Shown here: piece by piece, positions 1 to 12,055 of the stretch
How the letters are laid out: every line of letters starts with the position of its first letter
Position numbering within the stretch: the first letter of the stretch is position 1
Assembly (NCBI RefSeq): GCF_021134715.1
Contig: NC_060019.1
Span: 2,852,001-2,916,000 of the forward strand
Direction of reading: 5' to 3'
Length of the DNA: 64,000 nucleotides
Source: Daphnia pulex
Lineage: Eukaryota > Arthropoda > Branchiopoda > Diplostraca > Daphniidae
The notes under the pieces: model-generated
What the model saw: the letters and a program-made list of their open reading frames with translations, nothing else
What the model was told of the DNA's origin: nothing
Database searches by the model: none
Program-made: the position numbers and the translations under genes

Positions 1-51
1 ATTTACATTGTTACCTAAAAGATGCTTTGGTGCAGCTCCATCTTTCAGTCG

Positions 52-276
52 TCATCGTTGTTGTGGATGAAATTGGCCTAAAATAAATTTACCCTTCAAG
101 ATGTCATCTTCATCAAAATGACGCCAGCACAAGCGTGACGAGGCCAAAAGCCCCATTTTTGGAAGAATCACTCTCCATTCCTCTAGACGATGTTTTGGAA
201 TTGTAAAGAATATAGCTGGACCATTTTCTTGGTCTCTGCCAGTACAACAATCTTCTATGAAACACCGTTTCACCAT
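52..276 (-). CDS. THAP-domain zinc-finger protein, first exon (partial)
   Basis: This reads as a THAP domain, a C2CH zinc-dependent DNA-binding module found in transcription factors and P-element-like transposases. Starting at the ATG at 276, the protein shows the opening Cys pair (C-x4-C, residues 5 and 10), a central IPK, the conserved Trp of the EW pair, and the closing C-x2-H in CWRHF, followed by an acidic DEDD stretch. The ORF stops at 52, but a GTAAAT donor lies just after the DDILKG codons, so the exon probably ends near position 94 and the 74-residue ORF tail is intronic. The rest of the gene would lie left of the window. Whether it is a host factor or a transposase relic cannot be told from the domain alone. 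Confidence 0.72.
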   Translation of the reverse strand: MVKRCFIEDCCTGRDQENGPAIFFTIPKHRLEEWRVILPKMGLLASSRLCWRHFDEDDILKGKFILGQFHPQQR

Positions 277-799
277 TTTTAGATAACTTTCAAATCACAC
301 ATCAATGAAACGGTTACATCGCATTCATACGTAATGGCCGTATTCGAACGAACGAGAACCGAAATTCCTAAATTATGAAAGAAGTTAGTATTTTGGTTCA
401 TAGAGGGCACCGACAATACGTGACCAGCCCTGCAATTGGCTGTTAGGAATTTCGACTTTTGCACTAAGCTCCGCCTCTTGTCCGGAAACTGGCTTCATTC
501 GAGATAGCCGATTCCAACAAAAGTTCCCCCACCATACTAATACACCATGTCATTGCTAATTGGTATTCATCGGAAGAGATCTGGCAACACGGTCCTGTCA
601 TGTTCGTCTGGTAAGTTTTCGAAAGTGACAAAAGGACTCTTTTTTTTTATTAAGTTCTTGTTCTTGTTGTTCTTTCTTGGGAAGTGTCAAATCAGCAGAT
701 TTTACTGCTTAACTTAACTGTTACGCACTTTTATTATTCCAGCCATCGACAAGTTATTTTTATACTTATTTTAGAGGTATACACTAATATTGCAATAAA

Positions 800-1834
800 A
801 TGATAAAAAGAGGCGCACTCATCGTATTAGAAGGATGTGATCGGTCAGGAAAAACTACTCAATGTCAAAAGGTAAAACATTTGTATTAATAAACATCTTA
901 AAAATCAAATAAACAAAGTGCATTTGTTGAATAAATACCACAAGGCAATCAGGTGGTTACAAGAAAGCAACAAAGAAGCTCATCTAATGAGATTTCCAGG
1001 TAGCGAAATGTTTAATATTTTAATGTTGATATACTTCTTTAAATGATCTCAAAATCCTCTCAAATTTCAGATCGATCAACTATCATTGGTAAATCTCTAC
1101 CACAATTTCAACCTAATTAACATATAGATTGAAAGTATTCTTTTTACATCCTTACAGGGAGTCTTATCAATAAATACTTGGAATGCAGCACAGAATTAGA
1201 TGATCATGCAATCCATTTGCTCTTTTCAGCCAATCGATGGGAACTGTTGTACGTCTTTTTTAGTTTTCCTGTTTAAATTTTTCTATGCATTTAAGGTTAA
1301 ATATTTCTACACACAGGCCAGACATTAAAAAATTATTGCAGAAAGGCACAAATGTTATCGTGGATCGTTACTCATATTCAGGAATTGCCTTCTCTGCCGC
1401 TAAACCTGTATATATAACAAGGATTTTCAGCTAAAATTATTCTTGTAAAACTCTAACTTGCCTTATACTTTGTTATAGAACATGGACTTAAGGTGGTGCC
1501 AACAATCAGACAGTGGTTTGTTGAAACCTGATCTGGTAATATTTCTTGATATTGATCCCGTTGAGGCACAAACTAGGGGACAGTATGGATCTGAACGCTA
1601 CGAAAATCTCGAGATGCAGAAAGTTGTCCGATCAAACTATCTGAAGCTTCAAGATGAATCATGGAGGGTAATGCCATAATAAAATATTCTAGAATACTCC
1701 TTATAATGTTTTATTTTCAGGTTGTAGATGCCAGCAGATCTATGGAAGAAGTCGGGCGTGATGTCTGTCGATTGGTTCAGGAAGCATTAGACAATATAAC
1801 ACCCGATTCCGCATTGAAGCAACTGTGGATTTAA
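800..1834 (+). CDS. Dtymk: Thymidylate kinase (dTMP kinase), seven exons, complete
   Basis: Thymidylate kinase phosphorylates dTMP to dTDP with ATP, an essential step of dTTP synthesis. Exons by GT..AG and phase: 800-871, 945-999, 1071-1088, 1158-1248, 1317-1407, 1479-1667, 1721-1834, giving 209 residues, close to the usual ~212. Exon 1 carries the P-loop (GCDRSGKTT). Exons 2-3 give the MRFPDRSTIIG dTMP-site motif, exon 4 the [16 protein letters not shown] block, and exon 5 the catalytic VDRYSYSG loop and the SAAK segment. Exon 6 has the [11 protein letters not shown] strand and the RYEN lid region. All phases agree and no stop interrupts the frame, so I read it as functional. The third exon is only 18 bases. 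An AATAAA lies at 1921, about 90 bases past the stop. Confidence 0.95.
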
Positions 1835-1920
1835 TTTGTGTCAAATAATTTTGAAGTTTATTCACTTGTGTAACGACGAAAGCCCTTAGTGTATTTCGGA
1901 TCCATTAATTTTAAAATTAA

Positions 1921-1926
1921 AATAAA
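1921..1926 (+). terminator. Polyadenylation signal of the thymidylate kinase gene
   Basis: AATAAA about 90 bases after the stop codon at 1834 in AT-rich sequence, at a normal distance for a compact animal 3' UTR. Confidence 0.55.
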
Positions 1927-3268
1927 TTGTTAGTCATATTTTGAAGGAGCTGTATCCTGTATTTTAGTGCGATCGACGCTTTCATGAAATAGTAGAGAAT
2001 ATTGTAGTATACGTTCCTTGCAGAAAATCCGTAGATCGGTAAAGCATACCGATGCAGCATACATACAGCTACATAATGGTTTGTTGCTTTTACTTAACTT
2101 CACTGCCGTTGCGGTTAATCCCGTCTAATCAGTGGCTGCCATGGTATCCCCAAGTACCAGTAAAAGGTGACAATGTTTATTTTTTTAAGATTTTTAACTT
2201 TTTTTAGTCGTTCATTGGGTTAAGACGTCCTTCAGTTAAAAACTCAATTTTTTTCATTTTTTTATTTTAGCTGGATCTAATATTTCAGGAATTCAGGTTG
2301 TTATTTTTTTTCCTTCTGGGAAACGACGACTTTAAGTGCAAAACTAAAAAAAAAATTGTTTTAGATTTCAGGATATAAATTTCTTATTTTTTGGGGGGAA
2401 TCGGTTGAAAAATCGATTTTTTTTTCTGCTCTGACCGTAGAGTAGAGTGAGTAGTTACGTATTTCTACCCAACAGTAATTTCTTGCACATTTTCCCCTCT
2501 CCAGCCAGTTTCATTCATTTCTCATGTACTGACTAAATCTGAAATTCAAGTTCTCCTGTATAAATCCGGAACAAGCTTGAAAACCAAACGTTACAGGGAG
2601 GGAATGATGAATCAAATGGGTGTGTTTGGTTATGAGGGTGATATCCTAAGAGTGCCAAACACACAGCGACCAAAGTTGTCGGACAAAGTAGAGAGGCGTT
2701 GCTGGGCTCACGGGAGACGAGATTGGACGTTTGCGTGCCGATGAATGGCCTCCGTGTTGAGTAAGGGTCAGGGGTCGGCTATACATAGACGGACGCAGAC
2801 GACAATATCGAGAAATGCGCCCAGTATATGCACTGTATATACCTTAAAATCCGGCTAAAATCAGCCAGACCCCAGTCAGCATGACCGCTGGTGTCCATCG
2901 TCTGTCATTCGAAGGGCCTAGATCTGCTATCCAGAATTCCGTCCTATACAACAACGACAAGAGAGAAACATCACAACAACTTTGGTCGGCTACATCATTT
3001 TCTCCGAGTTAATTCCCCCCCCCCTAAAAAAAACTCGATTTTCTTCCTCTAAAACAAAAATTTTAATTAAATTTTTCACGCCCAATATATATAGAGAGAG
3101 CGATAATAATCAGACCTATTAAATTCTGTTTCTTTTTATTGTTTGACATAGAATGCAATTAGAAAGACGAGATAAGATTATACATAACAATATTAAATAT
3201 TATTTTATCAAAATGAGCGCCTCAGCTTCTTTTTCTGTTCATTTTTCAAAAGCTGCTGCATATTATTT
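1927..3268. other. Intergenic stretch, no gene seen
   Basis: I see no coding signal here. The stretch contains A/T homopolymers, a nine-C run near 3008-3017, and a more GC-balanced block at 2560-3000 of unknown nature. Confidence 0.5.
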
Positions 3269-4380
3269 CTAGGCCGTTACGTGCCGTTTCATGTGTAGGG
3301 CAACACAAGGGGCAAGATGGTCGGATCTGGAGAATGCCCGTTCGCAGAGTCGGCACTGGAAGGGCCGGTCGCCATTGTGTTTGCGGTACTGGCGGGTGAG
3401 CTCGTTGGAGCGGGGGAAAATCCATCCGCATCCCTTCCAAGAGCACTGGTACGGCTTCGCGCCCGTGTGCGTCGGCAGGTGGGCCTTCAGGTGCGACGAC
3501 TTCGTGTACGTCTTGGCGCATCCAGCAAACGAGCGAAAATGAGTCGTCACTTTCTTACGGCCTCATCGCTTCCGCCCTGCGCGAATGTTTCGCGTTCAAT
3601 TTTCAAAATTAAACAGAAAAAAAAACGCGGGAGAAATTTGAAATTCAAATATTTACCGCGCTTGGCTTTGACGGAAGGGCCGGCCTGTTGGCCGGCATCA
3701 GAGGTTGCTGTTGCTGTTGCGGAGTGGGTTGATGGCTGAGATGCGGATGATGATGATGCTGATTCAATTGCAGTTGATTGTGATGATGAGCGGCGGAGTT
3801 GAGCGTCTCCAGAGGAGCAACGACCCGGGGCGAAGAGGGTGGCGTCGAGACGGACACCCTCCCGCCTTGCCCCTGATGGCGGTGGTGATGAGCAAACGGT
3901 GAGTGATGGACGGAGAACCTGCCGGCCGCCAGATGATGAGCCGGCCCGCCTTGATGCGGATGATGCAAACTGTTGGCGTGATGGGCCAGCGGGACGGCCA
4001 CCGATCGGTGGTAGTGGTGATAAGCCGACGGATGGTGAGGATGGTGGCCGAATCTGGCGTAACTCCCGTTGTTGTTGCTGTTGCCGTTTGCGACGGTGAC
4101 GGACTGCTGATCGACGCGCTGCCGCCCGTGTTGTTGCCGTGAATCTAATGGTGATGATTTGAATTTCCCGTCGGCTGCCCATAAATCCTGGCCGACCTCT
4201 GATAGCCTCCGCCGCCATCGGTCGCCGACAGGTTCTGCTGGTGATGGAACGACGAAGAGGCCGCCGGATAGTAGCCCGGATGATGATGATGATGATGCTG
4301 GACTGACGGATGCTGGACGTGATGATATTGCAGATCATTATTGCCGAAATAGGACGACGACGATATAAATATTCTGCAGC
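3269..4380 (-). pseudogene. Kruppel-like factor (KLF) gene copy, disabled
   Basis: The minus strand ends in a three-finger KLF DNA-binding domain (3269-3550): [12 protein letters not shown], then a CSWKGCGW finger, then [17 protein letters not shown] and ALHMKRH. The GCGW/RPFQC features resemble the KLF1/2/4 subgroup. Upstream (3657-4370) is a His-, Gln- and Pro-rich region typical of KLF activation domains, separated by an 80-base GT..AG intron (3577-3656). Lesions: an in-frame TAG at 4145-4147; frame changes in the His-rich region; a TGA at 3563-3565 just before the fingers; finger 2 has Gln at its first zinc-ligand His (TRQYRKH); finger 3 carries three extra residues between the Leu and its first His; and the linker TGEKP reads TGAKP. 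The intron is kept, so this is a decayed DNA-level duplicate rather than a retrocopy. Sequencing error could explain some frame changes but not all. Confidence 0.8.
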
Positions 4381-5013
4381 ATTTCTTAAACTTATTCGAC
4401 CGGATTCAAACATGGGAATCAAGCGTGGCCGTTGTGGCCTGTAGCAGTAAGCTACTATAATCACACGATTGACCAAGAAACATTCAAGAACAATTTCAGC
4501 TACATACCCATTTAAGGCTATGATCGATTTCCAGAGATGGTACAAACCGGATTTACGGAAACGGAACGAAAGAAGGCCCATCACTTCTAGCTGTCCTATT
4601 ACTGATGAGATCCACTCCCTCTTCTTATTCTAATGGTCTCATCAAGGGCACTGACGCAACTGTACTAGCTAGTGCAAAGAATTCATCAGATAGTGATCAC
4701 GTCAACGCGATCTCCATTTCAAGACAGAAATTTTCAGAAATGGTCCCAGTTGGGAACGCTACTTACACTTAAACGAAATTAAGGAGAAAAAAAATTAACG
4801 TTAACACGTCACTCTATACAGTCAATAATAATAAAAATCGTAATGATGACGCTCCGTAAATGCCACGCGCCGAAAAATGTATTTTTTTTTAAGGGAGAGA
4901 ACTCAGAAGAGTAAAGAAATGGGAAATTCCAGGGGAAGTTTAAAAGTAGTAAAGAGTAATTTCTATATTCACAAGTCATTTCCAGTTTATAGCCTTAATT
5001 TTTCTCAATTTTT

Positions 5014-5135
5014 CCGGTCATTTTCTTCCAGTCGCTTTTTTTCCGTGTTATTCTTCCGGTCACATCCTTCCGCGTTATTCTTCTAGTTCACTTCTTCCAT
5101 GTTCTTTTTCCCGTTCCTTTCTTCCGGTCAACTTT
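5014..5135. repeat. Degenerate pyrimidine-rich minisatellite
   Basis: A motif like TTCTTCCGGTCAC recurs five or six times with drift, separated by T-rich spacers (for example near 5015, 5052, 5082 and 5122). It looks like an old, decayed tandem repeat. Confidence 0.4.
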
Positions 5136-8100
5136 TCACTCGAAATACTAAAACTGGTTAGCGCTGCATGTACTTCTAAACGAAATTCCCTTTCTCCTTC
5201 CCCTCCCTGGCGCCTACTTTTTTCTTTTTTAAAACATTAGTTTAATGGCGTTTTTTTAAACCATTAAAGTAGCCTTCATCCCATGTTATTGTTGTTGCTG
5301 CCACTAATGTAATTGACAAAGCACCTTGGATCGATTTATTTCGTTGGCCCTTTTTTCTAGGTGGAAGCTTTATGCCGCTATATGCCCCAACCCAACTGAA
5401 CTTCTCACTGCGTCGGTTGAAACTTTTGCCGTGAAGCCGCAAACCTTGCAAAGGTAGGGGAAAAAACAACACTAGGCCTAGTAATGATTTTTGTAAGCAT
5501 TTGCCTACCGACTGTAAATAGCTTTTCGTTTGGTTTTGCATCTCATTATAATTTCAAGTGTCCCTCTATTTTATTTCCGTGTCATCACCAAAGGTAGTGA
5601 AATTTATGGATGCTAGATGGCGTAGTGTTTCGAATTATGCGCGGGATTTGAATTGAATTTGTTAAAAAAAAAATTGATTTGGGAGTTTGTTGTTTTATTT
5701 ACATATTTCATGTTTTCCCAATATTTTGTCTTCAACTAATACAGTTATTTGTATCATCCTAGGAACTAGGTTTTCTTCGTCTAAAACTGATCAGCGAGCA
5801 ACCGTTGCGCTTGTTTTCCCATTTTCAACTCGGATGACTACAGTTCACTCCACATCTCTTGCCATGACGTCCCCCGTGTATGTTCATGTGACTGTATTCA
5901 CAAAGGTGCAGCGCAAGATCAGTTGTCCAGTCAACATCCACTGTTTCGAAAGTTAAGGTAAAGCCCAAGCTAATTGTCTTTTTTTTTTCGAGTTGTCATT
6001 TAAAAAAAATATATAATTCCTCAGTCATAATTCACATAGCAAGAATTTGTTTGGCGTTCTCCTTTTGGTGCCAAGAGAAGCGAAATTCTTACACTCCGTT
6101 AGACTCTTTAAGATCGACAAAACGAGAATCGATCACTTTCCAGTGTTATTTTTATTGTTAAAGTCGAAAGCGTTTTCTTTATGACAAAGCGTTTGCACTT
6201 CGCTAGCTGGTTTTTTGCAAACTAGGCCATTCTGTAACATTTTGGGAATTTTTTTAGAAGTCTGGACTGTTGTTAATTTCTTTAAAGCATTATTTTTGAG
6301 TCATCTACTCGCTTTCCTGTACACCCTTTATTGATTGAATAAGTTGGAACTAGCATTCCTATCGAGCTTTATTTTCGAGTTGAACTTAAGCAACTGTCAT
6401 AAAGTACACGTCAGAATAGACTGAATGACCTTTGAAACATGAAATGGCGAATACTAACGAACCCTTTTTATCGCGGGCTACTACTTCCTCAATCCAGTTG
6501 AATGTTTATTCCCACTCTCTTTTACGATGGAAATTTGTGTCAATCAGTGACCCCACGTCCGTGTATTTTTGTCAATTCCTATAAATGTTCAAGTTGTAGC
6601 TCAAGGCCATGAGAAAAACGATTGCAAAATTTTACCCGTGACGAAATAAGCGTTTGACCCCGTGTTTGACATGTTGAGGCGCATGAAATCAATTAAATAG
6701 GAAAGTTGCCAATTGTTAAGCAATGAGCATTATACTTCATGAACTTGGGCCTCGTCGTGTATACTTTTCTTGCCATTATATGACATCTGATAAACTATAA
6801 ATCTGCCAACATTAAAACGCGCTACCGCTCAGTTTCAGGGAGAACAATCGCTTTAATAGGCCTACTAGCTTAGCTAGGATTTTTAGTATCTTCCAGTATC
6901 GTACGACGTAACGTCAAATTATGACGTAATAATTGGTGATATCATCGTTGACGTTAATATTCTTAGATAAGAATGTTTTGAAAATAAATAAATGTCATTA
7001 AATGTAATTGCACATCATTATCTATTTTAATTATCTATTTTAATTATCCAGTTAATTTATGATTTCTACTTCCGGCGTTAGTCAGTTATTAAGATTCCAA
7101 GTACTCGTGCAACCAATCTAACTCTTAAGAATCCGTTTCCCAGATTTTATACGGTAACATCGGAAGGCTGAACTAAATTAAATAATAAAATGCAAATATT
7201 TTAAATTTATCTGACTATCTCTCTTCCTATAGCGCTTGTTGATGAATCGTTATTAAGTCTGCTTTTCCTCTGGGTACCCAGTGCAAAAATGGCTATGGCA
7301 ATATCTTTTCTTACCGGCGGTAAGAAAGAAGAGATGTTCGTTTGACAAATCAAGTGTTGTTTGGCGTGTTTTCTTACCTTTAAATCTACATTGATTTACC
7401 ACGAGCCTACTTTGACATTCACCACCATTCGCATTCAAATCAGCAAATCTTATAAAAAAGAAGCTAACTGTAACTCATTAGAATTTCCTTATTTTTTCGT
7501 AACTTTTGGTACATGAACTTCTTTCATTACGTCCTTGTTTAATAACTTAAAAAGTAAATAGAAATAGTGCTGATTTAAAAAATTGTAATTACAAGTTGTT
7601 CTAGGTTTAAATGATAAAATGACTTTACTTCATTCGAATACTAAAACTAAACTATAATTGACACCTGGTGGATTGATGCCGAATCGGTTAAAAAGACGGT
7701 GCCGAATTGTCACTAGATAGTGCCAAAAATTTTTTATGACGAGTCAGTGCCGAATCGTCTGGACACCCTTTAATTTAACCGTCTTGGCATCGTCATTTTC
7801 TTGTGACTGTCACAACCATTCAAGATTTTTGTCGAAATAATTTTGCTAGCTTTATTACTAAGGATAGGTATTATAAATTCTGGATATTTTCCAGTTAATA
7901 ATAACGTTAATTTCGTGATACCCATAATGCTGCTTGACTGATGTGAAAGTAGGTGCAAACTTGTTCACATGCAGAAGGAGTTAGTGGGTATTTGTGAGAA
8001 CACTGGGTCAAGGAAATTTCAATTCTTAATAATGCGTGCCCATTTTACAGTGAACTGGCATAAGTGTCTCAGTAAACATAAATGTCATAGGTAGATTCTT

Positions 8101-10775
8101 GTGTCCTGATAGGCTGTAATCCTTAAGCCAGCCGCTTTATGCGCCGACTGAAAATGTTCATTGATAGAAACTGAAATTGGTGCTGAAACTTTCGTCATTG
8201 CCTGATAACTGATAAAATTGCGAGAAAAGAATAGGAAAACGAAAACAGACGTGCTGCAAACGGTCAAGCCCTTTCGCTTTACGCCAATCAGTTTATTAGT
8301 TTTTGCGAGGCAATCAGTCAATCACCAATTCGTGTGGAATATTTACCGAAGTTTTGAATATAGAACTCTTAAGTTTCATACGCGAGGGTGTCATCACGTC
8401 GATTTCTAACTATTTCGGAATCGATGACAGAGTGCTACGAGGTGTTATTTTTAAATGGTTTTCACCGTCGAGTGCTGGATTGACCAAAGATTTATACATT
8501 CAGGTCGTGACGTATAGTAACATTTATTTTGGTTAATAGCGCTCATTGCTCAGCGCATTCAAATTCATTTGAGTTTAATCAGCCATTGTCTGCTTTTCTC
8601 TCAATAAAATTTTATCTAAAAAATACGATAAAATGCTCCCGGAAGCGTTTTAATAAAATGTAAGATTGCGAATTTAAAGTCAAAGTCATATGTTAGTTAT
8701 TTTATATCAGTACATATCTGTGAAGAAAGCCGCGTAGGAACTAAGATATAATGCTTGGCATGGACACATATGAGAAGATAATGTATTTACCTGATAACTC
8801 AGTTTATATCATCAGGCCTGAAGAAATGACCGAAATGACTAATGCTGTTCATGATCGGAAACGGTAGCAGAGATTACGCGACCGTTTTTATAGTGAAAAC
8901 TGTTATGGGAATGGAATAATAATATGACATCAGCTTTCTAGTTCTTACGGCTGTTTGTGTGCACATGTACAACGCCTTGTTAGCATACCTGCATACCCGT
9001 GCATACTCACAGTGTCGGAAAAAAGTTATCGTTTTTATCCGGTGTTTATCGTTGTGGGAGAAAGGTTATTTTATTCAGGCCAAAGAAATTTTATTCGTCA
9101 GAGTGCGACTTTGATGAGGGGGGTGGGGGATGACAGCCAGTGCATAAAGCGAAGATTTAAATTTGGAGTACGTTATTGCCTTCAATTTGCTGAGAAGAAA
9201 TTCGGAGAGGAAAGAAAATTTGAGAGGAAAGTATTCATTTTCTTGAGACTGATAATTTGAAATGTCGGTATACTTTTAGAAAAGAAATTGCCCTAAATAA
9301 GATTTTATCGCATTTCAGTTATATACGATAGTAACAGGAAAATATTTTTTTTTCAATGTTTTTAAACGAGAGATGGCGAAACCCTGAATTGAGAACGTTA
9401 ATAATGGGATTTCAAATTATATTATAATATCGTTCCGCGGTGTACCCTTGACTCATGATAGGATAAATTCATTAAAAATCTGAAACAACTATATTGCCAG
9501 ACACGGACTGATGGAGATGGGGGCAGTGAGTGAGTGGGTTGACTGGGTTCCGTCTTCCGTGATAATTTTTAAAGAAAGGGACGTGTAATCGGAAATTCGG
9601 GATATTATAAGCAATATGTTAACACGTTTTAACACAAAACTGTTTCTGGAAATCTCATTTATTTTGGGGAGTAATTTAATAAATTGGACGAGTAAAAATG
9701 TTGAAATTGGTGGCTTGTTCGAATAATGAGCTTCATGGTTCACGATGAGTTTCGTCGTGTTTCAGCCACTATAAAGTTACATTTATTCATTTGGCCGCAT
9801 ATTGTGACGCGTAGCGTTTTATCGTAAATAGCAACAACAAATTTTTTTCACCATTTTTTCTCGCACTTTTCACTTCTAAACATTATTTACTTATTTGTTA
9901 TTTCTTTGCACTCGTAGGTTGAAATTTTGACATTTAACATTCTGAACTGAAGCACAAGGGACGCATTGGGCCAGCGCCAGCTTAGCATTTGTTACGTAGG
10001 TAGGTCTAAAGGTAGAATAGAGAGCATTAATAACATTAACACATGATTTTAAACGGTGCCCGTGTTTAAATAGCTTAACTTTTTTCCCGTCGAATTCGAA
10101 GCTTCATTATTCCCCGATAACCCGTCAAGTTATCGGACTTTGGCACTGCGCCATGAATTTCAATTTTTGGGTACTGACGTGCAACCAGCTTTTTTAACGT
10201 ATAATTGTTGGAGAGATTATTAAATTCCTGAAATTCTACAAAAAAGTAGGTAGAAAAGCGGTCGTGCAAAGTCGATTGAAAAGAAAAAGAAATAATAAAA
10301 CTTTCGTTTTTACTCGCTAGGTGGCATGTTGATGTCACTGTCGTCTGCATTCTATTTTCTTGTTGCAAGGACCGTGAGAACACGAGGACACGAGATCGTG
10401 AGATCGTCTTGTAAATACTGAAGACAATTTCCATAAAGGTGCAAAAATTTTAAACTAAATCAGATAACAGTAAATGACGCATAAATTGGATTGATTGACA
10501 TAGCTCAGCTACCATGTACCGGCTCTCTAATGACCAACAGAACAGATGCTGAAAAAATCTAAACACACTTGTTTGTTTGTTAAATTTTGAAAAACCTTAC
10601 TTACTCAATAAATTGCTCTTATGTGGTATGATTCTGAGAGTGGTACTAAAAGTAGGTTTATCGTAAAATTTACTCCAGAGTGTCAACCACTAACAATTTT
10701 TTTCTAGTTATTATTTGCTATGGTTATTATGTTTAAAGCACCCCTAGTTAGTTATTTATATGTAAAACTCAAAAT

Positions 10776-10794
10776 CCCCCCCCCCCCCCCCCCC
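10776..10794. repeat. Poly-C tract of 19 bases
   Basis: An uninterrupted run of 19 C in AT-rich sequence, about 75 bases upstream of a coding exon. Runs this long are prone to slippage and sequencing error. Confidence 0.85.
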
Positions 10795-10869
10795 AGAAAA
10801 TAATGATTGTTTTAGTTTGAATCACATACCTCTGATCTCTTCTAAGCCTTTTTATTATTTACCCTCCAG

Positions 10870-11477
10870 GTCTATTTCGGGGAGTGACAAGTTTTGCAAA
10901 TAACTCTGCCGATCTACTCTACAAAATGCAACAGCAACCAGCAACAAGAGGATGGCTTCGCAGAGACTTGTTAGCCAAGGGTTTAAATTTTCCTCAAGAT
11001 TTAACTGTTGGTCATCAAGTTTATGCTAGACATCCTGAATCAGGTGAATATTGCCTGGTAAGTCTCGCTAAGGTTTTTAATGCTGCAAGTTGTACTAACG
11101 ATTTCCTTTTTTCATTTAAGGGTAATGTGACAGATAATTCAAAGGCTGTAACCTACTACTCTGTTGTTTTCAACGATGGGACAAGCAGTCATGACACTTA
11201 TCCGGAAGACATCCTCAATTACAATTGCACTGAGGACGGCCCTCCTCCAATAGGAGCCGCTGTCGAATTCATGTGTTTCGGGAAGCGTCACGTCGGCTAC
11301 CTACGTAGCATTTCTGAGCGCCAGCTCTACACATTGAGTTTCCTTGATGGAGAGGGTACTGTCGTTACCGCCGAGCGACAAGAATTTTATCATCCCGACG
11401 AAGGACTTCCCAGCGATCTTAAAAATAAATTGGACAAGCCAGGGTATCTACCCCAACGCACACGGATTGACCCCTAA
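10870..11477 (+). CDS. KDM4-type double Tudor domain protein, C-terminal exons
   Basis: The protein matches the hybrid double Tudor domain at the C-terminus of KDM4/JMJD2 histone demethylases, which reads methylated H3K4/H4K20. Tudor 1: the VGHQVYARHPESGEY strand, then YYSVVFNDGTSSHDTYPEDI. Tudor 2: GPPPIGAAVEF, then LYTLSFLDGEGT and a final YHPDEGLP. A 63-base intron (11058-11120; GTAAGT donor, CTAAC branch-like site, TTTAAG acceptor) keeps frame and has no stop, so a simple ORF call would wrongly translate it. A good acceptor at 10868-10869 (CTCCAG) suggests an internal exon; the first ATG after it is at 10926. The stop follows Tudor 2 almost at once. JmjC and PHD exons were not found here, so the parent may lie further left with a long intron, or this may be a Tudor-only derivative. 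Confidence 0.75.
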
Positions 11478-11633
11478 ATCGAAGTGAGTCGAAACACAGA
11501 AATCAAGCATTCCCTTTTTATTTTTTAAATCGCCCTGACTCGAGTTTTCTTTACCTCAATCTCCCTCTCAGTCTCAACTGTGTATCAAAAGAAAACGAAC
11601 TTTTATTTGCCGTCCTAGCTGTTATTAGCTTCG

Positions 11634-11639
11634 AATAAA
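11634..11639 (+). terminator. Polyadenylation signal of the Tudor-domain gene
   Basis: AATAAA about 155 bases after the stop codon at 11477. Confidence 0.5.
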
Positions 11640-11950
11640 TGATGGAAAATATGTCTTGTGTTGCGGTTCATCAGTATTTTTTCGTGATATTTCAATATGT
11701 TGTAGAGTAATTTTCCACTTTCGGAATAGCCACAGGACTCTTTCGCTAAGACATGGTAATAAAGAAATAGGTTAACATGCAGTTAACGTCCAACGCTGCC
11801 TGGGGGCAAACATATATATAGTTCATTTTTTTGCGCCTAATTTCGTTCATCCTTGAAGGCACACTCCCTAAGTACATTAATCCTTAAGTTTAATTTCAAA
11901 TTCATGTTTCATAGTTATTTGGTGAAACTCTGGAAAAATATTCAAAAACT

Positions 11951-12055
11951 GGTCTGGAAATCTCATTTGTGTCCAAATTGGCCAATGATCGTAAAGCCTC
12001 TTTAAAACCCTGTACGATGATTGGCCATTTTGGACACAAATGAGATTTCCAGACC
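11951..12055. repeat. Inverted repeat, 43-base arms and 19-base spacer
   Basis: Arms 11951-11993 and 12013-12055 are reverse complements with about three mismatches. The outer arm sequence (GGTCTGGAAATCTCATTTGT) and neighbouring GCAACGCAGGATGT recur near 13375-13440, so the hairpin is built from a dispersed repeat. Confidence 0.85.

Larger units (their letters stand above)
4385..10869. other. Gene-poor region upstream of the Tudor-domain gene
   Basis: About 6.5 kb with no gene I can support. The longest ORFs (99 codons at 5242-5541 and 119 codons at 10075-10434, both minus) show no recognisable motif and have no convincing splice context. Part of this region could hold upstream exons or introns of the gene ending at 11477, but I could not find JmjC or PHD motifs. 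Confidence 0.4.

Noticed and set aside
3547..4584. 345-codon minus-strand ORF overlapping the KLF region
   Set aside because: Most of it is an out-of-frame reading of the His/Gln-rich KLF part; only its last codons before the intron match the KLF frame.
10075..10434. 119-codon minus-strand ORF as a gene
   Set aside because: No domain, repeat or splice evidence; this length can occur by chance in several kilobases of AT-rich DNA.
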